DNA from: UBA2334 sp964396895
GTDB taxonomy: Bacteria; Pseudomonadota; Gammaproteobacteria; Burkholderiales; Burkholderiaceae_C
Direction of reading: 5' to 3'
DNA length: 64,000 nt
NCBI GenBank assembly: GCA_964396895.1
Contig: CAYNGJ010000009.1
Coordinates: forward strand, 62,001-126,000
Under the pieces are notes generated by a model. It was given only the letters and a program-made list of their open reading frames with translations. It did not search any database and was not told where the DNA came from. Shown here in pieces: positions 33,240 to 41,291 of the stretch (its first letter is position 1; each line of letters starts with the position of its first letter). A program made the position numbers and the translations under genes.

Positions 33240-33692
33240 ATGAAGACACCACATGCCACCACCCCCACGCAGTCCCCGAATAGGCTCACCTTTCTGCGCC
33301 GCCCGCTGCCGCCGCCACCCCGCCTGTGGGGTTGGTTGCTGATCACCATTTTGTTGACGGCAACCATATGGTTTCTGGCTCCCCAACAGCTGCCTGTGAC
33401 GGCGTACAAGCTGAGCCTAGTGACGCTGGCCGGGGTGGTGGGCTACTGGATGGACCGCAGCTTTTTCCCGTATGCGCGGCCCCATTTTTTTATGTGTTCC
33501 AGCATGCTGGACGGTGAGCCTGAGCCCTCCTCCAGCTGGGAAATGGGGGATGAAGGCGTGGGCACGGTGGGCGTGACGTATGGCCAGGTGTTTGCACCTG
33601 AGCCCACGCCGTCGCTGGTGTTTGGCCTGGCCATGCTGCGCCGCGCCATCATCATTGGCTGTGCCATGCTGGCCATGGGCTTGGGGGCCTGA
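33240..33692 (+). CDS. Holin-like membrane protein, 150 aa
   Basis: Three hydrophobic segments (about residues 31-47, 57-71 and 134-149: LWGWLLITILLTATIWFLAP, LSLVTLAGVVGYWM and RAIIIGCAMLAMGLGA), a long polar middle and position 3 bp before the transglycosylase make a holin likely. BcepMu-type lysis cassettes have a holin-like protein in this place (family knowledge). Its N-terminal 30 residues are Pro/Arg-rich. Confidence 0.72.
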   Translation: MKTPHATTPTQSPNRLTFLRRPLPPPPRLWGWLLITILLTATIWFLAPQQLPVTAYKLSLVTLAGVVGYWMDRSFFPYARPHFFMCSSMLDGEPEPSSSWEMGDEGVGTVGVTYGQVFAPEPTPSLVFGLAMLRRAIIIGCAMLAMGLGA

Positions 33693-33695
33693 GCC

Positions 33696-34358
33696 ATGCG
33701 CCGCAAGCTCGAAGCCGCTTTTGATTTCATCTTGGCTGTGGTCTGTCTGCTGGTGTTGCTGTGGGTTGTGCTTGGCCCGTCCGAGGCTCACGCCCAAGTG
33801 CCAGCCGCAGCCCACGCCCACCGCGCCACGTTGACCCGTGCCGCCCACAGCCAGTGGGGGCTGAATGCGCCCATTGCTGCATTGGCGGCGCAGGTGCACC
33901 AAGAAAGCGGCTGGCAACCCCAGGCGGTGAGCCGTGTGGGTGCAGCGGGCATGGCGCAGTTCATGCCCAGCACGGCCAAGTGGTGGTGCGGGCTGAATGG
34001 CTTGGAACCTGAGCAGTGCCAGCCCACCAACCCCACATGGGCGCTGCGTGCGCTGGTGGGGTACGACAAGTGGCTGTTTGACCGCACGCCCACGCGCTAC
34101 AGCGCCTATGACCGCATGCACGTGGCGCTGCGGGCTTACAACGGGGGCTTGGGCCACTGGCAGGCTGAGGCCAAGGCTACTGGCCTGCGCACGCCCAGCC
34201 GCGAGCAGGTGGATGCGGTGTGTGGTGCAGCCCGCCGACACCACAGCCACTGCCCCGAGAACCTGGGCTACCCGCACCGCATTTTGGTGGTGCTGCAGCC
34301 GCGCTATGCGGCATGGGGCCCGGGTGTGGTCCCAGCCAAGGCCTTGGGGGCTTTGTGA
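33696..34358 (+). CDS. Lytic transglycosylase endolysin, 220 aa
   Basis: An N-terminal signal (FDFILAVVCLLVLLWVVLG, then SEAHA/Q) directs export. The SLT-type domain (about residues 50-180) shows the catalytic motif AQVHQESGWQPQAVSRVGAA with E at the ES motif, then GMAQFMPSTAKWW. Degrades murein for lysis. BcepMu likewise uses an SLT endolysin. Follows the holin by 3 bp and its stop (TGATG) overlaps the Rz start. A signal peptide suggests Sec-dependent export rather than purely holin-dependent release. Confidence 0.9.
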   Translation: MRRKLEAAFDFILAVVCLLVLLWVVLGPSEAHAQVPAAAHAHRATLTRAAHSQWGLNAPIAALAAQVHQESGWQPQAVSRVGAAGMAQFMPSTAKWWCGLNGLEPEQCQPTNPTWALRALVGYDKWLFDRTPTRYSAYDRMHVALRAYNGGLGHWQAEAKATGLRTPSREQVDAVCGAARRHHSHCPENLGYPHRILVVLQPRYAAWGPGVVPAKALGAL

Positions 34359-34963
34359 TGCTGGGGCTTTTTAACCATTTGGGTGCGCGATATGGCATGG
34401 GCGTGGCAAGCAATGCGCTGCTGTATGTGGTGCCGCTGCTGGCTTTGGCCTTGGGGCTGGCCGGTGGTGGCTGGGCAGGCTGGCGCCTGGGCCGCGCACC
34501 GCTGCACACCGAGCTGGCCAGCGCCAAGACCGACATGGCCCAGCTGCGCACCACCCATGCCGAGACGGCCCGCGTGGCTGCGCTGGCGGCTGCAAAGGGC
34601 TTGCAGCAGGCGCAACAGCGAGGCGATGCGCTGACCACCGCGCTGGCCGAGCGCCAAGCCCAGATTAACCAACTCTCAAAGGACGACGGGGATGCACTCA
34701 ACCGCCTCACGACTGGCCGCGCTTGCCTTGGTAGCGCTGCTGTGGGGGTGCTCAACAGCGCCCCAAAGCCAGCCCCCGCAGGACATGGGCCTGCTGTGCC
34801 CCAAGCCCCCGGCAGCGTTGCTGCAGCGGATGGGGCCTTTGCCACCGATGCCGATGTCGGGCACTGGGCCATTGCCGCCCGGGCCCAGTACGGCGACTGC
34901 CGCGCCCGGCTTGCCGCGCTGATTGACTGGCACACAGCAGGGGGTGCTCGCCATGAAGATTGA
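34358..34963 (+). CDS. Rz: Rz-like inner-membrane spanin, 201 aa
   Basis: ATG 34358 overlaps the endolysin stop. One N-terminal membrane helix (ALLYVVPLLALALGLAGGGW, about residues 18-37) is followed by a long coiled coil (about 50-125: LASAKTDMAQLRTTHAETAR...QRGDALTTALAERQAQINQL). The C-terminal part is Ala/Pro-rich. With the embedded Rz1 it spans the envelope and disrupts the outer membrane at lysis. The coding frame also contains the Rz1 gene out of frame. Confidence 0.85.
   Translation: MLGLFNHLGARYGMGVASNALLYVVPLLALALGLAGGGWAGWRLGRAPLHTELASAKTDMAQLRTTHAETARVAALAAAKGLQQAQQRGDALTTALAERQAQINQLSKDDGDALNRLTTGRACLGSAAVGVLNSAPKPAPAGHGPAVPQAPGSVAAADGAFATDADVGHWAIAARAQYGDCRARLAALIDWHTAGGARHED
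34692..34922 (+). CDS. Rz1: Rz1-like outer-membrane spanin lipoprotein embedded in Rz, 76 aa
   Basis: In the +1 frame inside Rz, the ATG at 34692 opens MHSTASRLAALALVALLWGC with a lipobox (LLWG/C, Cys20), then a Pro-rich chain (PPQDMGLLCPKPPAALLQRM, PLPPMPMSGTGPLPPGP). This is the canonical nested Rz1: short, Pro-rich, lipidated, out-of-frame in Rz. It would be anchored in the outer membrane and pair with Rz. The stop (34920-34922) is inside Rz. Confidence 0.9.
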   Translation: MHSTASRLAALALVALLWGCSTAPQSQPPQDMGLLCPKPPAALLQRMGPLPPMPMSGTGPLPPGPSTATAAPGLPR

Positions 34964-35348
34964 GTTTGAAATTTGGCACCTCATCACGCTGCTGGTGATG
35001 TTCATGGGCAGTGTGGCTGGCGCGGGCAAGTTGCTGATGGCGCAGCTGCAGCGCCACCTGGATGACCGGTTTGAGTCTCAGGACGAGGCCCGCAAAGAAA
35101 ACCACCGGCAGCTGTCCAGGCGGTTGGATGGCATTGAAACCACCAACAAGGAAGAAGCCAGTCAGTGGCAGCGGGTGGAGCGTGAGCTGATGAGCCTGAA
35201 GGCTGAAATGCCGCTGAACTACGTGCGCCGGGAGGACTACATCCGTGGCCAGAGTGTGATTGAGGCCAAGCTGGATGGCTTGGCCACCAAGCTTGAAAAC
35301 GCGCAGTTGCGCATGACCATCAAAGGTGTGACCCATGACCCCCATTGA
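34953..35348 (+). CDS. DUF2730 family membrane-anchored coiled-coil protein, 131 aa
   Basis: The ATG 34953 (MKIEFEIWHLITLLVMFMGS) overlaps the Rz stop by 11 bp and is preferred to 34923. An N-terminal membrane helix is followed by a coiled coil (LDDRFESQDEARKENHRQLS, about 45-90), the DUF2730/Mu gp25-like pattern. It precedes the gp26-like gene and the terminase genes, as in Mu. Role unknown; perhaps assembly or lysis control. Confidence 0.82.
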   Translation: MKIEFEIWHLITLLVMFMGSVAGAGKLLMAQLQRHLDDRFESQDEARKENHRQLSRRLDGIETTNKEEASQWQRVERELMSLKAEMPLNYVRREDYIRGQSVIEAKLDGLATKLENAQLRMTIKGVTHDPH

Positions 35349-35649
35349 CATGGCGCGTGTGCGCCGCGAATCGCTGCGGTGGCTGGTGCTGCTGACGCTG
35401 AACAATGCGCGCCCCATGGGTGCCTTTGAGAGCGTGGTGCTGAGTGTGGCCCAGGCCGAGTACCCCGATGCCACGGCATTGGAGCTGCGCCGCGAAATGG
35501 ACTACCTGGCCGACCGAGAGCTGGTGGAGCTGGACAAACGGCCCGACGGCCGCTGGCGCGCGGAGCTGACGCGCTTTGGTGTGGACGTGGCCGAATACAC
35601 CGTGGATTGCCAGCCCGGCATTGCCCGGCCCGCGAAGTACTGGGGCTGA
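35335..35649 (+). CDS. Mu gp26-like winged-helix protein, 104 aa
   Basis: Overlaps the DUF2730 gene by 14 bp and ends 5 bp before the TerS start. The sequence (SLRWLVLLTLNNARPMGAFE, EMDYLADRELVELDKRPDGR) is a winged-helix fold like Mu gp26 (family knowledge). It lies between DUF2730 and the small terminase. A DNA-binding accessory role in packaging is possible. Confidence 0.8.
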   Translation: MTPIDMARVRRESLRWLVLLTLNNARPMGAFESVVLSVAQAEYPDATALELRREMDYLADRELVELDKRPDGRWRAELTRFGVDVAEYTVDCQPGIARPAKYWG

Positions 35650-35654
35650 GCGCT

Positions 35655-36233
35655 GTGGGCCGCAAACCAACCATTGCCCGCTTACCTGCGGACATCAAGG
35701 CCTACATTGAGGCCATGTTGGCCACGGGCAGCCAAACGCTGAATGAGCTGATTGCCGACTTGCAGCAGCGCTACCCGGCTGAGGCCGATGCGGGCAAGTT
35801 GCCCAGCCGCAGTGCACTGCAGCGCTATGGCAGCAAGTTGGACCGGCGGCTGTCGGCCATTCGGGCCAGCACGGAGGCGGCCAAGCTGATTCAGGCCCAG
35901 GCGGGCGATGACCAGGACGCCCGCAGCGAAGCACTGATTGCCCTGGTGCAAACAGAACTGTTTGAAGCCATCCTGGCGCTGCAGGAAGCAGAAGAATTTG
36001 ATGCAGACGGTAACCCCGTTGACCCCAGCGACCGGGTAGAGCTGCTGAGCAAGGCCGCCAAAAACATTGCCACGTTGGCGCGCGGCAGCGTGGCCCTGAA
36101 GACCTTCCAGGCACAGGCCCGTCAGCGTGCCAAGGAAGCGGCAGCCAGCGTAGACAAGTTGGCCAAGTCGGGTGGCCTGTCTGCCGATGCCGCCGCTGAC
36201 TTGCGCCGCCAGATTTTGGGCATTGCGGCATGA
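35655..36233 (+). CDS. Small terminase-like protein, DUF3486 / Mu gp27, 192 aa
   Basis: Starts at GTG 35655 (VGRKPTIARLPADIKAYIEA), five bases after the gp26-like stop; the 35607 start lies inside that gene. A HTH (QTLNELIADLQQRYPAEADA, about 24-50) precedes long helices. This matches DUF3486, which takes the TerS role in Mu-like phages. It overlaps the TerL gene by 4 bp (36230-36233). Presumed to recognise phage ends for headful packaging. Confidence 0.88.
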   Translation: MGRKPTIARLPADIKAYIEAMLATGSQTLNELIADLQQRYPAEADAGKLPSRSALQRYGSKLDRRLSAIRASTEAAKLIQAQAGDDQDARSEALIALVQTELFEAILALQEAEEFDADGNPVDPSDRVELLSKAAKNIATLARGSVALKTFQAQARQRAKEAAASVDKLAKSGGLSADAAADLRRQILGIAA

Positions 36234-37774
36234 CATTGAATGTGAGAGCGGCCCCCATGCCAGCCGTGCTGCCCAACACGGCGCAGGCGGATGCACCTGC
36301 GGCTTTGATGGCCTATCAGCAGCGGTGGGTGGCGGACCCTTCGCCGTTGAAGGTCATTGAAAAGTCGCGCCGCACGGGCTTGACCTGGGGTGAAGCGGCA
36401 GACAACGTGTTGACAGCGGCCAGCGACCGCAGCGCCGGTGGGCAGAACGTGTACTACATCGCCTACAACCAGGACATGACGATTGAGTACATCCAGGCGT
36501 GCGGGATGTGGGCCAAGGCGTTCAACTACGCAGCTGGGCAGATTGAGGAGGGCTTTTGGGATGGCGAGAGCGAGGAGGACAAGCACATCAAGACGTACAC
36601 CATCCGCTTTCCCAACAGTGGGTTTCGGATCGTGGCGTTGTCCAGCAGGCCCAGTAACTTGCGGGGCAGGCAGGGGGTCATCGTCATTGACGAGGCGGCG
36701 TTTCACGAGAAGCTGAAAGAGCTGCTGAAGGCCGCCCTGGCCATGTTGATTTGGGGTGGCAAGGTGCGGGTGATCAGCACGCACAACGGCACCGACAACC
36801 CCTTCAACGAGCTGGTGACCGACATTCGTGCCGGGCGGCGCAAGGGCACGGTGCACCGGGTCACGTTCCAGGAGGCGGTGGCCGATGGTCTTTACCAGCG
36901 GGTGTGCCTGCGACTGGGCAAGCCGTGGCTGGCTGAAGAACAGGCGGCGTGGATGGCGGATGTGTACGCCTTCTATGGGGATGGCGCTGCCGAGGAGCTG
37001 GATTGCACCCCAGCCAACAGCACTGGGGCCTGGCTGAGCCGAGCCTTGATTGAAAGCCGCATGTCGGCCAACACGCCTGTGCTGCGCTGGGCTTGTAAGC
37101 AGGGCTTTGAGGTGCTGCCTGACCACTTGCGCACCGCTGAGTGCCGCGACTGGCTGGAGGGTCAGATGCAGCCGCTGCTGGAGCGTTTGCCCACGGACGT
37201 GGTCAGTTTTGACGGCGAGGATTTTGGCCGCACGGGCGACCTGAGCGTGCACGTGCCACTGCTGCAGCACCAGAACCTGGTGCGCCGTTGCCCATTTGTG
37301 GTGGAGCTGCGCAATGTGCCGTTTCAGCAGCAGGAGCAGGTGGCGTATTACCTGCTGGACCGCTTGCCGCGCTTCATGGGCGGTGCGTTCGATGCCCGTG
37401 GCAACGGCCAGTACCTGGCCGAACGGGCCATGCAGAAGTATGGGGCCAGCCGCATCAGCCAGGTGATGTTGTCTGAAAGCTGGTACCGCGAGCACATGCC
37501 CCCGGTGAAGGCGGCACTGGAGGATGGCACGCTGGACGAGTTGCCCAAGGACGCCGATGTGCTGGCTGACCTGCGGGCGGTGCAGGTCATCAAGGGTGTG
37601 CCGCGCGTTCCCGATACCCGCTCCACCGGCGAAGACAAGGGCAAGCGCCATGGTGATGCCGCCGTGGCGGTGGCGCTGGCGTATTTCGCCAGCCGCGAGC
37701 TGAACAAGGGGCCTGTGACGGCCTCCAGCCGACCGCGCCGTGGCAGTTTGCAAAGCGCCCTTCTGGGCTATTGA
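36230..37774 (+). CDS. Large terminase, Mu gp28-like, 514 aa
   Basis: The ATPase domain has a degenerate Walker A (EKSRRTGLTWGEAAD, residues 44-58), Walker B and catalytic Glu (IVIDEA, 151-156) and coupling segment VALSSRPSNLRGR. The C-terminal nuclease has Asp residues in VSFDGEDFGRTGDLSV and a final Asp in GKRHGDAAVAVALAY. This is the gp28 family of Mu-like phages that cuts and packages prophage DNA by headful filling. Full length and adjacent to TerS and portal. Confidence 0.94.
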   Translation: MTLNVRAAPMPAVLPNTAQADAPAALMAYQQRWVADPSPLKVIEKSRRTGLTWGEAADNVLTAASDRSAGGQNVYYIAYNQDMTIEYIQACGMWAKAFNYAAGQIEEGFWDGESEEDKHIKTYTIRFPNSGFRIVALSSRPSNLRGRQGVIVIDEAAFHEKLKELLKAALAMLIWGGKVRVISTHNGTDNPFNELVTDIRAGRRKGTVHRVTFQEAVADGLYQRVCLRLGKPWLAEEQAAWMADVYAFYGDGAAEELDCTPANSTGAWLSRALIESRMSANTPVLRWACKQGFEVLPDHLRTAECRDWLEGQMQPLLERLPTDVVSFDGEDFGRTGDLSVHVPLLQHQNLVRRCPFVVELRNVPFQQQEQVAYYLLDRLPRFMGGAFDARGNGQYLAERAMQKYGASRISQVMLSESWYREHMPPVKAALEDGTLDELPKDADVLADLRAVQVIKGVPRVPDTRSTGEDKGKRHGDAAVAVALAYFASRELNKGPVTASSRPRRGSLQSALLGY

Positions 37775-37782
37775 AAGCACAT

Positions 37783-39336
37783 ATGAGAGCCAAAGGCCTG
37801 TACATCAGCCCGACCGAGTTCGTCTCGTTTGCGGAGGCGGACCGTGCTTCAGGGAGTTTGTCTGACCACATTGCGACACGTGACCGCAGCCCGGACTTTC
37901 GGGCGTTGGGCATGCTGCTGCCCAACCCGGACCCGGTGCTCAAAAAGCAGGGCAAGGACATCAGCGTGTACGCGGACTTGCGGGCTGACGCGGCGGTGGG
38001 TGGCGCCATTCGCCGCCGCAAGTCGGGGGTGGTGATGATGGAGTGGCGTGTGGAGCGCGACAAGGCCAGCGCCCGCACGGCCAAGCTGGTGGAGTCGGTG
38101 TTGAACACGTTGGACATGCGCCGTGTGCTGCGCGAGCTGCTGGACGCGCCGCTGTTTGGCTGGCAAACGATGGAGGTGATTTGGACCCCACCTCAATCGG
38201 GTGGACCGGTGGTGCCGGTGGATGTGCTGGCCAAGCCGTTGACGTGGTTTCACTTTGACCAGGACAGCCAGCTGCGTTTTCGCAGCAAGGACCATCCGCT
38301 GTTTGGCGAGCGGGTGCCCGAGCGCAAGTTTCTGGTGCCTGCGCAGGATGCCACCTATGCCAACCCATATGGTTTTGCAGATCTGAGCATGGTGTTTTGG
38401 CCCACGGTGTTCAAGCGCGGCGGGTTGAAGTTCTGGGTGACTTTCACCGAGAAGTTTGGTATGCCTTGGTTGGTGGGTAAAACGCCACGGGGCACCCCGG
38501 CCCAAGAGCAGGACCGGCTGCTCGACCAGTTGGAGGCCATGGTGCAGGATGCGGTGGCGGTCATCCCTGACGATGCGAGCATTGACACGCTCAAAGCCGA
38601 TGGCAAAACGGGCAGCGCAGACCTGTACGAGCGGCTGCTGATGTTCTGCCGCAGCGAAATTGCCATTGCCTTGTTGGGCCAGAACCAGACCACTGAGAAA
38701 GACAGTACGCACGCCAGCGCCACAGCAGGTGCTGGCGTGAGCGATGACCTGCGCGACGCCGATGCCCGCCTGTGCGAGGCGGCGCTGAACCAGCTCGCAC
38801 GCTGGATCGTTGACTTGAACGAAGGCGAAGGTGCACCTGCCCCCAAGGTGGAGCTGTACGAGCAGGAAGAGGTGGACAAAGCCCAGGCCGAGCGCGACGA
38901 AATTCTGACCAAAGCGGGTGCCAGGTTGACCAAGGCCTATTTCATGCGCACCTACGACCTGCAGGAGACAGACATTGATGCCACCCCCGCCACGCCACTT
39001 GGTGGCTTGCAACCCGGCGCGAACCCAACTCAGCCTGGTGTGGAAGGTGCATCACCCACGTCAGCGCAACTGGTGGCGTTTGCTGAAAGCATGGCCCGTG
39101 GCGCTGATCCCGTGGCCGCACAGACGGATGTGCTGGCTCAGGCAGGCAACAAGGCTGTGGGGGCCATGGTTGCAAACATCCAGACGATGGTCGATCAGGC
39201 CAGCTCCATGCCCGAGCTGCAGCAGGCCATGCTGGACGCCTATGGCAACCTGGGCGGTGACGGGCTGACCAAGGTGATGGCTGCGGCCTTTGCCTTGGCG
39301 GAGTTGAGGGGCATGGACTCGGTGCCTGAGGCCTGA
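37783..39336 (+). CDS. Portal protein, DUF935 / Mu gp29, 517 aa
   Basis: DUF935-type portal: RGKDISVYADLRADAAVGG-like start and SGVVMMEWRVERDKASARTA, then WQTMEVIWTPPQSGGPVVPV, and a helical C-terminus. The start is the ATG 37783; a TTG at 37771 overlaps the TerL stop and would add four residues. It forms the dodecameric channel for DNA entry. It lies between TerL and the MuF gene as in Mu-like genomes. Confidence 0.92.
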   Translation: MRAKGLYISPTEFVSFAEADRASGSLSDHIATRDRSPDFRALGMLLPNPDPVLKKQGKDISVYADLRADAAVGGAIRRRKSGVVMMEWRVERDKASARTAKLVESVLNTLDMRRVLRELLDAPLFGWQTMEVIWTPPQSGGPVVPVDVLAKPLTWFHFDQDSQLRFRSKDHPLFGERVPERKFLVPAQDATYANPYGFADLSMVFWPTVFKRGGLKFWVTFTEKFGMPWLVGKTPRGTPAQEQDRLLDQLEAMVQDAVAVIPDDASIDTLKADGKTGSADLYERLLMFCRSEIAIALLGQNQTTEKDSTHASATAGAGVSDDLRDADARLCEAALNQLARWIVDLNEGEGAPAPKVELYEQEEVDKAQAERDEILTKAGARLTKAYFMRTYDLQETDIDATPATPLGGLQPGANPTQPGVEGASPTSAQLVAFAESMARGADPVAAQTDVLAQAGNKAVGAMVANIQTMVDQASSMPELQQAMLDAYGNLGGDGLTKVMAAAFALAELRGMDSVPEA

Positions 39337-39337
39337 C

Positions 39338-40528
39338 ATGGTGACCATGAACGTCGGGTTTGGTACGCCTTTCCAGGACCAAATTGACTACTTGCTGAAC
39401 AAGTTGCGTTTGCCCACTGAGCGCTGGGATGACATTCAGCGCAGTGCGCATGACCGGGCATTCATGGTGGCAGGGGCAGTCAAGGCGGATTTGCTGAAGG
39501 ATTTGCACGGCGCGGTGGTCCGCGCTGCGCAGGGAGGCGGATTGGATGCGTTTCGCAAGGATTTCAAGGCCACGGTGGCCAAGCATGGCTGGACCGGTTG
39601 GACAGGCGAGGGCACCAAGGATGGTGAGGCCTGGCGGACCAAGGTGATTTACCAGACCAACATGGCACAGAGCTATTGGGCTGGCCGGTACCGGCAGATG
39701 TCTGACCCGGACGTGCTCAAGCTGCGCCCCTACTGGCGCTACATCCACTCTGATGGTGTGGCCAACCCCAGGCCACACCACTTGGCCTGGCATGGTCTGA
39801 CGCTGAAGGCTGATCACCCGTTCTGGCAGACACACTTCGCCCCCAATGGCTGGGGGTGCAGGTGCCGCATTGAGGCAGTCAGCAAGCGCGAGGGCGAGGC
39901 ATCAGCTGCAGCCGGTTTGGATGACTTGCCCGCCGACTGGGATGCCATCAACCCCAGCACCGGCACAGTCGTGGGCATCGACAAGGGTTTTGACTACGCC
40001 CCGGGGGCGGGTGTGAATGTGCCGTTGCGGAAGATGGTGCAGGACAAGCTGATCACCTACCCACCGGCTATTTCAAGAGCACTGACGGTGGCATTGAACC
40101 GTGATGTGGCTGCGGCGCGCGCGCCAGCTGAATTCGTCAGCAAGGTGTTGGCGTCCACGCCGGGAAAAGACCCATTGTGGCTGGGTTTTGTGGAAGATCC
40201 AGGCAGGATCAATGCTGTGACCTCTGTAGACACCACGGGCTACATGATCACGCTTCCAGCGGACGTTCCTCGGCATGTCAAATCCAGCCATGAGCACGAC
40301 GGCGATGGGCAACGCATGGCCACCCCCGAGGACTACAACCATTTGACTGATGTGTTGAATGCACCAGATTCGTTGAGGACGGGGTCCATCAGTCGCCATA
40401 AGAACGAAACACTGGTTGCTACCAAGCAAATAGACGGCGAGACCTTCCGGGCGGTGTTCGAGGTTCTTCCAGGCAAAAAAAACAGGGCCTTGGCCCTGGT
40501 TTCACTGGTCATCAAGACCAAAAAATAA
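39338..40528 (+). CDS. Mu gp30/MuF minor head protein with C-terminal toxin-like domain, 396 aa
   Basis: Residues about 30-180 form the MuF head-morphogenesis domain, ending in the HFAPNGWGCRCRIEAV Cys motif. Residues about 275-396 are a separate domain (DVPRHVKSSHEHDGDGQRMA, TPEDYNHLTDVLNAPDSLRT, RAVFEVLPGKKNRALALVSL) with H313, H318 and H320, resembling PBECR/barnase-like phage nuclease toxin tips fused to MuF proteins. The DNA becomes A+T-richer from about 40130, suggesting exchange of the tip. The assignment of the toxin domain is by pattern only. Confidence 0.87.
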   Translation: MVTMNVGFGTPFQDQIDYLLNKLRLPTERWDDIQRSAHDRAFMVAGAVKADLLKDLHGAVVRAAQGGGLDAFRKDFKATVAKHGWTGWTGEGTKDGEAWRTKVIYQTNMAQSYWAGRYRQMSDPDVLKLRPYWRYIHSDGVANPRPHHLAWHGLTLKADHPFWQTHFAPNGWGCRCRIEAVSKREGEASAAAGLDDLPADWDAINPSTGTVVGIDKGFDYAPGAGVNVPLRKMVQDKLITYPPAISRALTVALNRDVAAARAPAEFVSKVLASTPGKDPLWLGFVEDPGRINAVTSVDTTGYMITLPADVPRHVKSSHEHDGDGQRMATPEDYNHLTDVLNAPDSLRTGSISRHKNETLVATKQIDGETFRAVFEVLPGKKNRALALVSLVIKTKK

Positions 40529-40610
40529 CTGCACGCCCCCGACCAAAACGTCCGAAACGAACCGGTTTTCATAACCGGGAGCCGATACAGCGTGCAGCGC
40601 TGTGAATTTT
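40529..40610 (+). promoter_or_regulatory. Attenuator-like leader between MuF and gpG genes
   Basis: CTGCACGC (40529-40536) can pair with GCGTGCAG (40590-40597), enclosing a perfect hairpin CCGGTT-TTCAT-AACCGG (40562-40578). Alternatively ACAGCG (40587-40592) pairs with CGCTGT (40598-40603), giving a short hairpin before GAATTTT (40604-40610). The two structures exclude each other, like an antiterminator and a terminator. The gpG ribosome-binding site (AAGGA) follows at 40611. Confidence 0.45.
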
Positions 40611-40626
40611 AAGGAAAAATTCGCTC

Positions 40627-41160
40627 ATGTCCACCTTCACCATTGAAGTCAAAGACGAAGGCGTCCAGTCGCTGCTGCAAGCCCTTCAAAAACGACTTGG
40701 GAACCTGCGACCTGCATTGGCCGCGTTGGGTGAGGACTTGACCGCCAGGGTTCATCGGCGTTTTGACAGCAGCACTGGGCCGGACGGCGTGCCCTGGGCA
40801 CCCAATGCGCAGTCCACACTGGACACCTTCGCTGGCGGACTGAGCAAATCTCACTTCAAAAAGTCTGGAGATCTCAACAAAAAAGGGAGTGCTGCTGTCG
40901 CGAGCAAGAAGCCACTGATCGGTCCGACCAAGGACTTGAGCCGCCAGATTGGCTACACCGCGTCAACTGGATCGCTGACACTGTTCAGTTCGCCGGTCTA
41001 TGCTGGCATCCAGCAGTTCGGCGGCCAAGCTGGCCGCGGTCACAAGGTGACAATTCCAGCTCGCCCATTCATGCCCATCAAAGCAGACGGCACGCTGTAC
41101 CCTGATGACCAGCAACTGCTCATCACCGCACTGGAAACGTTTCTGATGGGCGACGCGTAA
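40627..41160 (+). CDS. G: Virion morphogenesis protein, Mu gpG / P2 S-like, 177 aa
   Basis: Phage virion morphogenesis family (PF05069-type): an N-terminal MSTFTIEVKDEGVQSLLQAL segment, central HRRFDSSTGPDGVPWAP and C-terminal YAGIQQFGGQAGRGHKVTIP ARPFMP signature. Has a role in tail or head-tail joining. AAGGA lies before ATG 40627. In Mu-like phages this gene is followed by the protease gene; here it is the last gene before the right phage end at 41297, and the protease is 21.8 kb away on the other strand. Confidence 0.9.
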   Translation: MSTFTIEVKDEGVQSLLQALQKRLGNLRPALAALGEDLTARVHRRFDSSTGPDGVPWAPNAQSTLDTFAGGLSKSHFKKSGDLNKKGSAAVASKKPLIGPTKDLSRQIGYTASTGSLTLFSSPVYAGIQQFGGQAGRGHKVTIPARPFMPIKADGTLYPDDQQLLITALETFLMGDA

Positions 41161-41276
41161 CTCTCGGATAAGTGGGCAAAATCCCAAGAATCAGGCCGAT
41201 GTCTGTTGTTTCCAATAGTGCAACTGATTTACAAACTGTCGGCCCAATATTTCCCAGCCTCTCCCAAAATATCCCG

Positions 41277-41291
41277 ATTTATCGCACCGTT
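41277..41291 (-). repeat. Right terminal inverted repeat of the prophage
   Basis: Reading inwards on the minus strand, AACGGTGCGATAAAT (41291-41277) repeats the left end with one mismatch. The next six bases outward (TGCCCA on plus, 41292-41297) end in CA, the expected Mu-type terminus. 41161-41276 between gpG and this repeat is A+T-rich, with a repeated GGGAtATTTTGGG / GGGAAATATTGGG pair (minus strand) as likely further transposase sites, and no gene. Confidence 0.8.

Noticed and set aside
40529..40605. tRNA-like appearance (acceptor-like 8-bp stem and an anticodon-like arm)
   Set aside because: There is no T-arm, no D-arm, no CCA end, and the inner spacing does not fit a tRNA. It is better seen as an attenuator.
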